A DNA stretch of 64,000 bases from Rhodocyclus purpureus (GCF_016653115.1 NZ_NHRX01000067.1:78389-142388); one strand, 5' to 3'. Counted from the first letter of the stretch, positions 37,862-46,122 are shown. The notes: generated from the letters alone by a model not told the origin. Made by a program: numbers and translations.

Positions 37862-39394
37862 ATGGCCATCCGTCCGATCAGGGAACCGAGGCGTCTGCTT
37901 GCCGGGATGTGTGTCGCGACCATGCTGGCGGGGTGCGTGACCGACGCGCCGAAACCCGAGACGGCAACCGTCGCTGCGGCGGTGAAGACGCCGGTCAGCA
38001 AGACGGTCAGCAATTTCACCCCGGCACTGCGCTGCATGGATGACCTCCTGCTGGCCTACGGCAAGCGCGACATCGTCATCACCACGGCCGGCATCCCCGA
38101 TTCGACGGGCAAGGTGCAGACCGGAACCAAGGAAATGCTGATTTCGGCCGCGTCGAAGATGTCGATCAAGAGTCGGGCGCTGACCTTCATCGACTACGAC
38201 ACCGAGCGCAACGACCTGCTGGCGCTGTTCCAGGATATCCAGGCAGCCGGTGCCTTCAACCACAAGCTGCCGAACTACTACATCCGCGGGGCGATCACGC
38301 AACTCGACGAGAACGCGATCGACGCCCAGGCAGGCGGCGGGCTCGCCTTGCCCTTCCTCGACGTCGGCGTCAGCAAGGATCAGGTTTCCTCGATCGTCGC
38401 CATGGATCTCAACATCGGCGAGACGACCACGCGCATGATCCTTCCCGGCGTCAATGCGAGCAATTCCCTGGTCATCTCGCGTGCCGGCAAGTCGGCCGAC
38501 CTCGGCGGCAAGATCGGCAAAGCCGGTTTTGCCTTCAACATGTCCTTGAACAAGTCGGAGGGGCTCGGCGCCGGCGTACGCGCGCTGGTCGAGCTCGGCA
38601 TGATCGAACTGGTCGGCAAGCTGACCGGGACCCCATACTGGAAGTGCCTGGAGATCGACAAGACCAATCCGGTGATGATCGAGCAGGCGCGTGAATGGTA
38701 CGACGGCATGACGCCGCAGGATCGCATCAAGCTGGTGCAGCGCAAACTCGCCGGCTTCGGCGCCTACTCGGGGCCGGTCAATGGAATCGTTTCGCGCGAC
38801 CTGACCGAGGCGGTCGGGCGCTACCAGGCGGAAAACGGTCTGGTTGCCGACGGCCGCGTCAATTTCGACCTGTACTACAGCCTGCTCGATGCCGATCAGC
38901 CGCTGGCGGCCGATCCGACGCCGAAGCCGGCGGCGCTGACGAGTGTCGCGCCCGCGCCGGGAACGGGTGCGACGCAGGCGCTTTCCCTCAAGCTCGACAG
39001 CGATCGCGGCCAGCGCCCGAGCTATCGTCCGCAGGAGTTCCTGCAGGCGCGCGTGCAACTGACCGCTGACGGCGTCCTTTACTGCTACTACCGCGACGTC
39101 TCGGGGGCGATTGCCCGCATCTATCCGAATCGCTTCAGCCCCGATCCGTTCGTCAAGGCCAACAAGTCGCTGACCCTGCCGCCCGAGAACTCGCCGTTCA
39201 AGATCAGGTTCGACCAGGCGGGGCGGGAGCAGATCGCCTGTTACGCGAGCGCGCGCGATCTGGCGCTGCCGCAGAACCTCAAGGGGGCTGACCTGACGCC
39301 GCTGAAGGTGGGGTCCATGGACGAAATTGCAGGTGCCTTCCGTAAGTCGAATCCGTCGGTGGCCGAAGGAAAGCTGGACATCCTCATCCAGTGA
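37862..39394 (+). CDS. CsgG-like lipoprotein with peptidoglycan-binding and DUF4384-like domains
   Basis: 510 aa. Lipobox LAGC with Cys25. Residues about 45-275 read like CsgG: an N-terminal alpha/beta part, YYIRGAITQLDEN, a Gly-rich strand pair, VAMDLNIGETTTRM, and the terminal helix GAGVRALVELGMIELVGKL before YW. Then a PG_binding_1-type domain (about 283-345; QRKLAGFGAYSGPVNGIVS) and a DUF4384-like region (about 388-475; ARVQLTADGVLYCYY, IARIYPNRF). CsgG forms a nonameric outer-membrane channel for curli subunits. AGGAG precedes the ATG. Head of the plus-strand block; CsgG-PGB-DUF4384 is not the E. coli arrangement. Confidence 0.75.
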   Translation: MAIRPIREPRRLLAGMCVATMLAGCVTDAPKPETATVAAAVKTPVSKTVSNFTPALRCMDDLLLAYGKRDIVITTAGIPDSTGKVQTGTKEMLISAASKMSIKSRALTFIDYDTERNDLLALFQDIQAAGAFNHKLPNYYIRGAITQLDENAIDAQAGGGLALPFLDVGVSKDQVSSIVAMDLNIGETTTRMILPGVNASNSLVISRAGKSADLGGKIGKAGFAFNMSLNKSEGLGAGVRALVELGMIELVGKLTGTPYWKCLEIDKTNPVMIEQAREWYDGMTPQDRIKLVQRKLAGFGAYSGPVNGIVSRDLTEAVGRYQAENGLVADGRVNFDLYYSLLDADQPLAADPTPKPAALTSVAPAPGTGATQALSLKLDSDRGQRPSYRPQEFLQARVQLTADGVLYCYYRDVSGAIARIYPNRFSPDPFVKANKSLTLPPENSPFKIRFDQAGREQIACYASARDLALPQNLKGADLTPLKVGSMDEIAGAFRKSNPSVAEGKLDILIQ

Positions 39395-39412
39395 TGAATC
39401 CGGGAGTTCGCC

Positions 39413-39913
39413 ATGTGCCTGCGCGGCCTCGCCTTCGGCGTCTGTCTCGCTGCACTCGCCCCCCAGGCGGCCAGCGCGGGAGAGATCGTGATCCTGCAGC
39501 CTGCGGGCGACGAGACAGGCGTCGAGCGTGCAGCGACGCGTTCGGCGGCCGAGGCGCGCCACTACCGGAACGGGACTGAGGCGCCGCTCCTGATCGAGGA
39601 GGGTATCGCCGGGCGCAACGAGGCCGAGCGTGCCAGCGACGACGCGCAGTACTACCTGCGCGAGTCGTCCGAAGGCGAGCCGTTCGCCGGCGACGGGACG
39701 ACGATCATCCTGCGCGCGGTACCTCCGACCGAGGCCGAACGCCTGCGTCAGCGCGCGCGCGCGCTGGTCGCTCCGCCGGCCCAGCCCAACCGCGTGCGTC
39801 AATGCACCGAGGTCGCCAACAGCGTCGGCATGGTCGGCGAGGGCGCTGGCGCGCAGCGCAGCAACAGCGTCATCGAGAGCGGGGGCTCGGCGGTTAACCT
39901 CAACTGCAAGTAA
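39413..39913 (+). CDS. Small exported protein of unknown function
   Basis: 166 aa. Signal peptide about 1-22 (ends AASAGE). Body is Ala/Arg/Glu-rich with a likely helical charged stretch; the C-terminus has a Cys pair (RQCTEVANS ... NLNCK) and a Gly/Ser-rich segment (GEGAGAQRSNSVIESGGSA) reminiscent of the repeat proteins. 18 nt after the CsgG-like gene with GGGAG before its ATG. Possible CsgE/CsgF analogue by position only; no sequence similarity seen. Confidence 0.7.
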   Translation: MCLRGLAFGVCLAALAPQAASAGEIVILQPAGDETGVERAATRSAAEARHYRNGTEAPLLIEEGIAGRNEAERASDDAQYYLRESSEGEPFAGDGTTIILRAVPPTEAERLRQRARALVAPPAQPNRVRQCTEVANSVGMVGEGAGAQRSNSVIESGGSAVNLNCK

Positions 39914-39929
39914 GGAAGGGGAGTTCATC

Positions 39930-40352
39930 ATGAATGTCATGAGAAGCGTTCCGCGATTCCTTGGTGTGGCAGTCGCGCTGCTCGGCGGCGCCGGGATGAC
40001 GATGGCCCAGGTCAGCATCCGCAGTCCCGGTCAGGAGATCAACGTCAGCGGCGGCGAGGTCAGCATCCGCAGCGATGGCGGTGCTTCTGTCGTTTCTGGA
40101 AGCGGTGCGGCGCGTGCCGACAGCGTTACCTCGATCGCCACCGGCGGCAGCGAGGCCAGCGTCAATGTCGGCGGCATCGGCAGCCAGGTCGACGTGCAGG
40201 GAGTCGCTGTCGTCAATGGCAAGGTCTATATCGACAACAAGGAGATTCCCCCCGGCGTCACTCGCTACAAGTCGCCGCGCACGGGGACGGTCTATCTGAT
40301 CCAGCGCCGCGGCGGTGCCGTCAGCGTCAGCAGCGAAGGTGGCGCCAAATGA
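39930..40352 (+). CDS. Small exported beta-rich protein of unknown function
   Basis: 140 aa. Signal peptide about 1-26, then short repeated motifs (VSIRSPGQEINVSGGEVSIRS), a Ser/Gly/Ala/Val-rich stretch and an IDNKEIPPGVTRY segment. AAGGAAGGGGAG lies upstream of the ATG; ATG 39939 is an alternative. Overlaps the next gene as ATGA. No family recognised; the composition suggests a beta-structured secreted or periplasmic protein. Confidence 0.7.
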   Translation: MNVMRSVPRFLGVAVALLGGAGMTMAQVSIRSPGQEINVSGGEVSIRSDGGASVVSGSGAARADSVTSIATGGSEASVNVGGIGSQVDVQGVAVVNGKVYIDNKEIPPGVTRYKSPRTGTVYLIQRRGGAVSVSSEGGAK

Positions 40353-40915
40353 AAAACCGACTGTGTGCCCTCGCGGCCTCTGCCAGCCTCGCGCTGCTGA
40401 TTGCGCCGGCGAGTGGCGAGATCCTCCTCCTTCCCGATGGCGGTGTCGCCAGCGTCGATCCCGAATACGCCTACGCGCATCCGGCGCTGCCCTCGCTGGT
40501 GTTCGCCTCGCCGGCATTGAGGCAGATGGCGATCCTGCCGCCCTCACCGGTATTCGTCAGTCCGCCGCCGCTGCTCATGCGCTCGGGCGCCGCGCCGTTT
40601 CCGCTCTATCCACCGTCGGTCTATGGGGGTGGGCTGAATGTTCCGGTGCGCCCGAGCAACCGTGACGTCAATGCCTACAACCTGCAGCGTGCGCACGCCT
40701 TCGGCCAGCAACTGTATTACCGCGAGAATTCTTTGAGTTTCGGCGGTTTTGCGCCGGTGTTCGGCGCTTACGGCTACGGCGGCCTGATGCCGCTCTATCC
40801 GCCGGCCAGCGCGGCTGGCTTCAATCAGCCGGCCCGTCCGAGCAACCGCGACATCAATACCTACAACCTGGAACGCGCGCACCGTTTCAGCACCGATAGC
40901 TACCGTCAGCCATGA
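40349..40915 (+). CDS. Exported protein with duplicated RPSNRD motif
   Basis: 188 aa. Signal peptide about 1-22, then a Pro/Ala/Tyr-rich body. A motif of about 20 residues occurs twice: RPSNRDVNAYNLQRAHAF (about 107-124) and RPSNRDINTYNLERAHRF (about 163-180), each followed by Tyr-Arg. The preceding Pro/Gly/Tyr segments (PLYPPS, PLYPPA) also match, so the C-terminal half is an internal duplication. ATGA overlaps with both neighbours mean tight coupling. No family recognised. Confidence 0.7.
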   Translation: MKNRLCALAASASLALLIAPASGEILLLPDGGVASVDPEYAYAHPALPSLVFASPALRQMAILPPSPVFVSPPPLLMRSGAAPFPLYPPSVYGGGLNVPVRPSNRDVNAYNLQRAHAFGQQLYYRENSLSFGGFAPVFGAYGYGGLMPLYPPASAAGFNQPARPSNRDINTYNLERAHRFSTDSYRQP

Positions 40916-41841
40916 AGAACCTGGGGCGCCTGTTCGCGGTCCTGCTGCTCGCGCTCTGCCTGCCTTTCACGGCGCCGCTGCTGGCCGACGAAGGGGGGCA
41001 GGAGCCGGCAGCAACTTACTCGCTGCCATCGGCACGCGTCGCCGATTTCTCCTCGATCCTGGCCGCGCGCAGCGACGAGGTCACGCTCTACGAATACGGC
41101 GGCCGCTCGGCGATCCTGATCCTGGATTTTCCCTCGCTCGCCGAGCAGGGGCGCATGTTCAACCGGGTCGGCGCGCTGGTCGAGCGCCTCGGCGCGCCGC
41201 GCGGGCGGGTGATGAGCAACGAGGAACTGGCCGGATTCATCCGTTCGGTCGGCAAGACCGAGGCGACCTTCGCCTACGGCAACGATTTCATGGTCTCGGA
41301 ACTAGTGGTCTTCTTCAATCTGGCCGATCTCGGCGGTGTCCGCCTCAACGCCGAGGAAATCGCGCTGCGCCAGCTGTTGCTCGACCGCCGCCTGCTCGTC
41401 ATGCGCCGCGGCTTCTACCAGGCGGTCAGTCCGCGGGCGGTGATCCTTTCGATTCCGCAGGAAACCGGCGACCGATCCTTCACCCCGCGGGTCAGCGCGC
41501 TCGCGCGGCAGACCATCCTGATGCACGAGATCAGCCACGCCGAGTTCTACACCAATCGTCTCTACGCCGCCTACTGCCGCAAGTTCTGGAAGACGGTGCT
41601 CAGCGAGGAGCAGCGTGCCGCCTTCCGCAAGTTCCTCTCGGGCAGCAGCTACGACGCGAACAACGAGGAGATGATGATCAACGAGACGCAGGCCTACCTG
41701 CTCTATACGCCCGACCCGCGCGCCTTCAACGCACGCCTGGTCGGCATGAAGGACAAGGAAGTCGAGCTGCTGCGCGAGCGTTTCTGGGCGGGCTTCCCCG
41801 ACGCCCCGCTGGCCGAGTTGCGCCGCCCAGCCAGTCTGTGA
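40912..41841 (+). CDS. Exported putative zinc metallopeptidase (HEISH)
   Basis: 309 aa. Signal peptide about 1-26. Zincin-type HEISH at 205-209 in a hydrophobic/helical context (QTILMHEISHAEFY), and a downstream Glu258 in NEEMMINETQAY that could be the third zinc ligand, as in gluzincins. The rest matches nothing I know. Coupled by ATGA to the gene upstream, so it belongs to the secretion block. It may trim or regulate exported subunits; peptidase activity is inference from the motif. Confidence 0.65.
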   Translation: MKNLGRLFAVLLLALCLPFTAPLLADEGGQEPAATYSLPSARVADFSSILAARSDEVTLYEYGGRSAILILDFPSLAEQGRMFNRVGALVERLGAPRGRVMSNEELAGFIRSVGKTEATFAYGNDFMVSELVVFFNLADLGGVRLNAEEIALRQLLLDRRLLVMRRGFYQAVSPRAVILSIPQETGDRSFTPRVSALARQTILMHEISHAEFYTNRLYAAYCRKFWKTVLSEEQRAAFRKFLSGSSYDANNEEMMINETQAYLLYTPDPRAFNARLVGMKDKEVELLRERFWAGFPDAPLAELRRPASL

Positions 41842-41890
41842 TGCTTAGGCAATATACGGATTGAAAACGGTGTGCGTGCTCGCCGCGGGC

Positions 41891-41920
41891 TCGACGGGAA
41901 TCGGCCCATTCGATTACAAT
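41891..41920 (+). promoter_or_regulatory. Putative promoter of the FecR-like gene
   Basis: TCGACG (41891-41896), 18-bp spacer, TACAAT (41915-41920). The -10 ends 7 nt before the ATG at 41928 and there is no Shine-Dalgarno, so the transcript would be leaderless or nearly so. Confidence 0.4.
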
Positions 41921-41927
41921 TTTACAC

Positions 41928-42587
41928 ATGATGAAAGCACTGCTCGCTGCCTTCCTGCTCGCCTTGTTCCCGGCCTTGTCAGGGACGGCTGCTGCGCGCG
42001 AATTGCCCGACACGGCATTCATCATCAGGATCGAAGGAACGGTCAGCCGCCTCACCGCGCAAGGGGAGGAAGCGGTCGAGTCCTTCACCCGGCTCAAGCG
42101 CGGCGACCGGCTTGCCTTCGCCAGTGACGCTTGGGCGAAGATTTTCTACCTCGGCAACGGCCGCCAGGAGACCTGGCGCGGGGCGGGGCGTCTCGAGGTT
42201 GACGCCTCGGAAAGCCGCGCCTCGGGGCTGGCAGCGCCCGAACTCAGGCAACTGTCGCCGGGGGTGGTGCGCCAGATCGCGCGCACGCCTTCGAGCGACG
42301 CGGCCGCTTCGCCGCAGCCGGCCGGGCGCACGCGTGCCATCGGCAGTTTCGGCGGCACGGCACAGGTCGAGGCGACCTATCGCCGGCTGCGCCTGGAAGC
42401 GGCGCGCGGCGACCTCGACCCCGAGCTTTACCTCCTGTCCGGCCTGTTCGAGCTGCGTGAATTCGACCGCATCGAGCAGGTGGTCGCCGAACTGCGCAAT
42501 TCGCGCCCGCACGACCCGCAGGTCGGGATGATCGTCGCCCTCTACGAGAAGGCGGTCAGGAATGCGCGCGAGGCCAGCGCCCACTAG
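41928..42587 (+). CDS. Exported FecR-like domain protein
   Basis: 219 aa. Signal peptide about 1-24. Residues about 30-90 look like a FecR-type domain (IRIEGTVSRL..., FTRLKRGDRLAFASDAWAKIFYLGNGR). The C-terminal half is helical, with a TPR-like LRLEAARGDLDPELYLLSGL segment. FecR-like domains sense envelope state or bind peptidoglycan or sigma partners. The 86-bp gap upstream carries a possible promoter, so a second transcript may start here. Confidence 0.65.
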   Translation: MMKALLAAFLLALFPALSGTAAARELPDTAFIIRIEGTVSRLTAQGEEAVESFTRLKRGDRLAFASDAWAKIFYLGNGRQETWRGAGRLEVDASESRASGLAAPELRQLSPGVVRQIARTPSSDAAASPQPAGRTRAIGSFGGTAQVEATYRRLRLEAARGDLDPELYLLSGLFELREFDRIEQVVAELRNSRPHDPQVGMIVALYEKAVRNAREASAH

Positions 42588-42634
42588 TTTTTTCAATCGA
42601 GTCCGCAAGGGACCTTTTTTCAAGGGAGTGTTTC

Positions 42635-43687
42635 ATGAAGTACAAGTTCGACAAGCGCCTGCTCTTGGCAGCGGGCCTGGTGGGTGTGAGCGGTGTTGCT
42701 TCGGCTCAGGTTGCTAATGAACTGGCGTCGGTGCTGGCGGAACAACCGGCGTCTTCTGCGGCGGCAGCGCCGACCGCCCAGGTCCAGATCAACGCGACTT
42801 CGTTCGCGCAGGCGACCGCCATTTCGGGCGCGCTCGGTTCGCGCTTCTTCGGTTTTGGCGCTCCCGGCCCGGTCGCCTCGCTCGACTCCCGCGGCCTCGC
42901 CGCCGGCGGCGCCGGCAGGCCCTTCACCGTCTGGGGCAACCTCAGCAACGCCGATACGCAGCAAAGCTACAATGCCTTTGCGAACAACATCAGGAACAAC
43001 TCGACGGTGCTGAACTCGGTGATCGGCGCCGACTATGCGCTGTCGCCCGACTTCGTCGTCGGCGTTTCGGCGGCCCTCGACCGCGGTAACCTGAACAGCC
43101 AGAACATTACCGGCGGCGGGGCCCGAATCGAATCGACGACCAAGGGCTACGTGATCGCCCCCTACGCCGCCTACCAACTGAACAAGCAGTTCGCGGTCGA
43201 CGCCAGCGTCGGTATCGGCCAGGGCAGGTTCTACGGTGCCAACGACGTCAGCGCCGAGTCGGACCGCTGGTTCGGTGCCGCCAACCTGACCTACAACCGC
43301 TGGTACGGCAACGTCCAGTTCCTCGGCAAGCTCAGCTACCTGCACGGCGAGGAAAAGTACGGTGACAACAAGAAAGCAGGCGCGACTGATCCCGGCACTG
43401 GCGTCAAGAACAAGATCGACCAGACGCGTCTCGGCATCCAGGCCGGCTACTGGCTGAACGGCGGCTTCATGCCCTACGTCGGCGTTTCCTACGTGAACGA
43501 CATGCGCCGCACGAACTCGGCCGGACTCGATGACCCGATCGGCAGGGATGCATGGGTGGGGACGGTCGGCGTCAATTACTTCTCGCTGGCCAAGGGCGTC
43601 ACCGCCGGCATCGCCTACAACCAGGAGGAAAGCCGTAGCAACCAGAAGTACAACAACCTGATGGCGAACGTCAGCATCCGCTTCTGA
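42635..43687 (+). CDS. Outer-membrane beta-barrel protein (autotransporter-barrel-like)
   Basis: 350 aa. Signal peptide about 1-24, an Ala/Ser-rich region, then alternating beta strands typical of an autotransporter-type barrel (VIGADYALSPDFVVGVSAALD, GYVIAPYAAYQLNKQFAVDASVG, RLGIQAGYWLNGGFMPYVGVSYV) and a C-terminal Phe (ANVSIRF), the usual barrel-assembly signal. It has no long passenger. AGGGAG before the ATG. Coupled to the following lipoprotein gene by a one-base overlap. Confidence 0.8.
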   Translation: MKYKFDKRLLLAAGLVGVSGVASAQVANELASVLAEQPASSAAAAPTAQVQINATSFAQATAISGALGSRFFGFGAPGPVASLDSRGLAAGGAGRPFTVWGNLSNADTQQSYNAFANNIRNNSTVLNSVIGADYALSPDFVVGVSAALDRGNLNSQNITGGGARIESTTKGYVIAPYAAYQLNKQFAVDASVGIGQGRFYGANDVSAESDRWFGAANLTYNRWYGNVQFLGKLSYLHGEEKYGDNKKAGATDPGTGVKNKIDQTRLGIQAGYWLNGGFMPYVGVSYVNDMRRTNSAGLDDPIGRDAWVGTVGVNYFSLAKGVTAGIAYNQEESRSNQKYNNLMANVSIRF

Positions 43688-44556
43688 TGCTGTCTCCGGG
43701 ATCCATCCCGGTGAAGGCCGCGCTGGCTGGCGCGGCCTTTTCACTTCTGCTCGCCGCCTGTGCGAGTCCGGATTCCTTCGGCGGTTCGCGGCAGGCGGCG
43801 TCCGACTGGGCGCAGCGGCGCGGGTTCACGGTGAACTCCCTGCGCGCCGGCGACTTCGAGCTCGCCGCCTTCGTCCGCGTCGCCGAGCGGCCGGCGGCGA
43901 CGCTGGTCGTCTATATCGAGGGCGACGGCGCTGCCTGGCATACGCCTTTTCAGCCGCCGCGCGACCCGACGCCGTGGCAACCGACCGCGCTGGCGCTGGC
44001 GGCAGCGGACCAGGCGGCCAAGGTCGCCTACCTGGGGCGGCCCTGCCAGTATCTCGACGCCGAGGCGCTCGCCGGCTGTCCGCCGGCCTACTGGAGCGAG
44101 CGACGCTTCGCCCCCGAGGTGGTCGCCGCCTTCGATCAGGCGCTGACGAGTCTCCTCGCCGGGAGCGGCGCGACTCGCCTGCAGCTCGTCGGCTATTCGG
44201 GCGGAGGCGTCATCGCCGCGCTGCTCGCGCAGCGGCGCGACGACGTCGAGCGCCTGATCACCGTCGCCGCGCCGCTCGCGCTCGCCGAGTGGGTGTCACT
44301 GCACGGCCTCTCGCCGCTCGCTGGCTCGCTCGATCCGGCGACCGATCAGCCCTTCGCCGCCAGCAGGCAGGGACGGCAAGCGCTGCACTTCGTCGGCGAG
44401 GAAGACCGCGTCGTGCCGCCGCAAGTGGTAGAGCGCTACGTCGAATTGCGCGGCGGCCGCAGCGAGCGCGTCGCCGGCTACAATCATGAGAGATACTGGT
44501 CGCGCGACTGGCCGCGCCTCGTCAGCCGCGCCCGCAACGAGGAGGGAGTGCCATGA
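43687..44556 (+). CDS. Alpha/beta-hydrolase lipoprotein
   Basis: 289 aa. Lipobox LAAC with Cys25. Alpha/beta hydrolase core: VVYIEGDGAAW oxyanion strand, nucleophile elbow GYSGGG, a late Asp (EEDRVVPP) and His (YNHERYW). Substrate unknown. TGATG overlap with the barrel gene upstream and ATGA overlap with the caspase-like gene downstream. Confidence 0.8.
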   Translation: MLSPGSIPVKAALAGAAFSLLLAACASPDSFGGSRQAASDWAQRRGFTVNSLRAGDFELAAFVRVAERPAATLVVYIEGDGAAWHTPFQPPRDPTPWQPTALALAAADQAAKVAYLGRPCQYLDAEALAGCPPAYWSERRFAPEVVAAFDQALTSLLAGSGATRLQLVGYSGGGVIAALLAQRRDDVERLITVAAPLALAEWVSLHGLSPLAGSLDPATDQPFAASRQGRQALHFVGEEDRVVPPQVVERYVELRGGRSERVAGYNHERYWSRDWPRLVSRARNEEGVP

Positions 44557-45671
44557 AACTGCTCAGGCTGTTGCCGCTGCTTTTCTTCGCATCCGCGGTG
44601 CACGCGCAGATGATGCGCCCGCCGGCGTTCGCCGGCGGCGTTCCCGGGATGGCGCAGTTCCAGGCGCTCACCGTGCAGCGGCACCAGGCGCGCACGCTGC
44701 TCTACCGCGAGGCACTCGAGGAATTGCGCCGCAACCCGGCCGCTGCCGACGTCCCCGAATGCCCGCCGGGAGCGCTGCCCAAGGAAACGCTCTGTCTGGC
44801 GCGACCGGTGGCGCCGATCGCCGCTCCCGCACCCGGCACGGAACCCGCTGCCGGTGAAGTTGCCATCACGCCTGCCGCCACGGTCGCTGCCGCTCCGGCA
44901 AGCCTTCCGCCCGTTGTCGTGCCAGAGGAGCCCAAGCCCGTGGCCGTCGCTCCGCCGCCGGTGGTGCAGCGACGCGTCGCGCTGCTGGTCGGCAACAACG
45001 ACTACACGGCGCCGATACCCGGTCTGGAGACGCCCGTCGCCGACGTCGAGAAGATCGCTGCCGTGCTGCGTTCGCGCTTCGGCTACGAGGCGCGCGTGCT
45101 CAGGAACGCGTCGAAGGCGCAGATCATCGAGGCCTTCAACGAGGTCGCCGCCGGGGTCGCCCCGGAGGACAGTGTCCTTCTCTTCTACGCCGGCCACGGC
45201 TACCTGATGGACGACACCAACATGGGCTTCTGGATTCCCGTCGACGCGTCGGTGAAGACGGCGGCGAACTGGATCTCCAACACCGACATCTCGCGGCTGC
45301 TGGCCGCAGTCCCCGCGCGCCAGATCATCCTCGTTTCCGACAGCTGCTTCTCGGGCTCCCTGACGCGCGAGCAGAAGGTGAGCTATCGCGGTGAGCCGAA
45401 GGCCGACGAGGTACTGCGTCGCCGTTCGGTACTGGTCTTCTCGTCGGGTGGCGACGAGCCGGTTTCGGACGAAGGCAAGGACGGGCACTCGATCTTCGCG
45501 TGGAACCTGATCAAGACACTCGACACGTCGACCGGCACCACCCCCGGCTACGAGGTCTGGCGCAGTGTCAGCCGCCGCGTGACCAGCGAGTTTCCACAGG
45601 AACCGCAGTACGGCGCAGTCGTTTCCGCCGGTCACGTCGAGGGCGGCGAATACCTGTTCCAGACGAAGTGA
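44553..45671 (+). CDS. Exported caspase-family (C14) peptidase
   Basis: 372 aa. Signal peptide about 1-18, a Pro/Ala-rich linker (about 85-145), then a caspase/metacaspase p20 domain from RRVALLVGNNDY. Catalytic dyad His215 (YAGHGYL) and Cys265 (SDSCFSG), 50 residues apart as in the family. An export signal on a bacterial caspase-like protein fits a periplasmic role. Last gene of the plus-strand block; it converges on the DUF1841 gene. Confidence 0.85.
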   Translation: MKLLRLLPLLFFASAVHAQMMRPPAFAGGVPGMAQFQALTVQRHQARTLLYREALEELRRNPAAADVPECPPGALPKETLCLARPVAPIAAPAPGTEPAAGEVAITPAATVAAAPASLPPVVVPEEPKPVAVAPPPVVQRRVALLVGNNDYTAPIPGLETPVADVEKIAAVLRSRFGYEARVLRNASKAQIIEAFNEVAAGVAPEDSVLLFYAGHGYLMDDTNMGFWIPVDASVKTAANWISNTDISRLLAAVPARQIILVSDSCFSGSLTREQKVSYRGEPKADEVLRRRSVLVFSSGGDEPVSDEGKDGHSIFAWNLIKTLDTSTGTTPGYEVWRSVSRRVTSEFPQEPQYGAVVSAGHVEGGEYLFQTK

Positions 45672-45699
45672 TCCTGGGTACTGCGCGGCAGTAGATGCT

Positions 45700-46122
45700 T
45701 CAGGAAGTCGCGCTACGCCGCAGCCGTTCCAGGTAGCGCTCGCCGTCAGGCGCGCTGCCGTTCCGTTGTGCTTCCCAGATGGTCTCGGCCAGGCAGTCGA
45801 TCAGCCGATGCTCGGCCTCGTGTGGGTCGCAGCGCGCGCACAGCCGCGTCCAGGCAGCGCGGATCCCCGGCGGCTGGTCGATCGACAACTGTTCTGCGAT
45901 CGCCAGGTGCAGCGAGAGGTGCAGGAATGGCTCGCAGCCGTCGGCCGCCGGCCCGGCGGCGAGCGCGCGTTCGCGGTCGGCGAGCAGCGCGTGCCACTCG
46001 GGGTGGCGTTCGATCACGGCGACGGCCAGCGCCTCGTTGCCGGCGAGTGGGACACGCTCGCGCAGCTTGCTGAAGGCCGTGCAGAAGAACTCGCGTACCT
46101 GTTCACGCGACGGATTGAACAT
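45700..46122 (-). CDS. DUF1841 family protein
   Basis: 140 aa from the ATG at 46122, where the family begins (MFNPSREQVREFF); an in-frame upstream ATG at 46224 is rejected. Conserved PFLHLSLHLAIAEQLSIDQPPGIR and CLAETIWEAQRNG. Betaproteobacterial/gammaproteobacterial family with unknown function. Overlaps the FIST gene by 20 bp. Confidence 0.88.
   Translation of the reverse strand: MFNPSREQVREFFCTAFSKLRERVPLAGNEALAVAVIERHPEWHALLADRERALAAGPAADGCEPFLHLSLHLAIAEQLSIDQPPGIRAAWTRLCARCDPHEAEHRLIDCLAETIWEAQRNGSAPDGERYLERLRRSATS

Noticed and set aside
42601-42620. Terminator before the barrel gene
   Set aside because: Only a 4-bp stem precedes the T-run; too weak to call.
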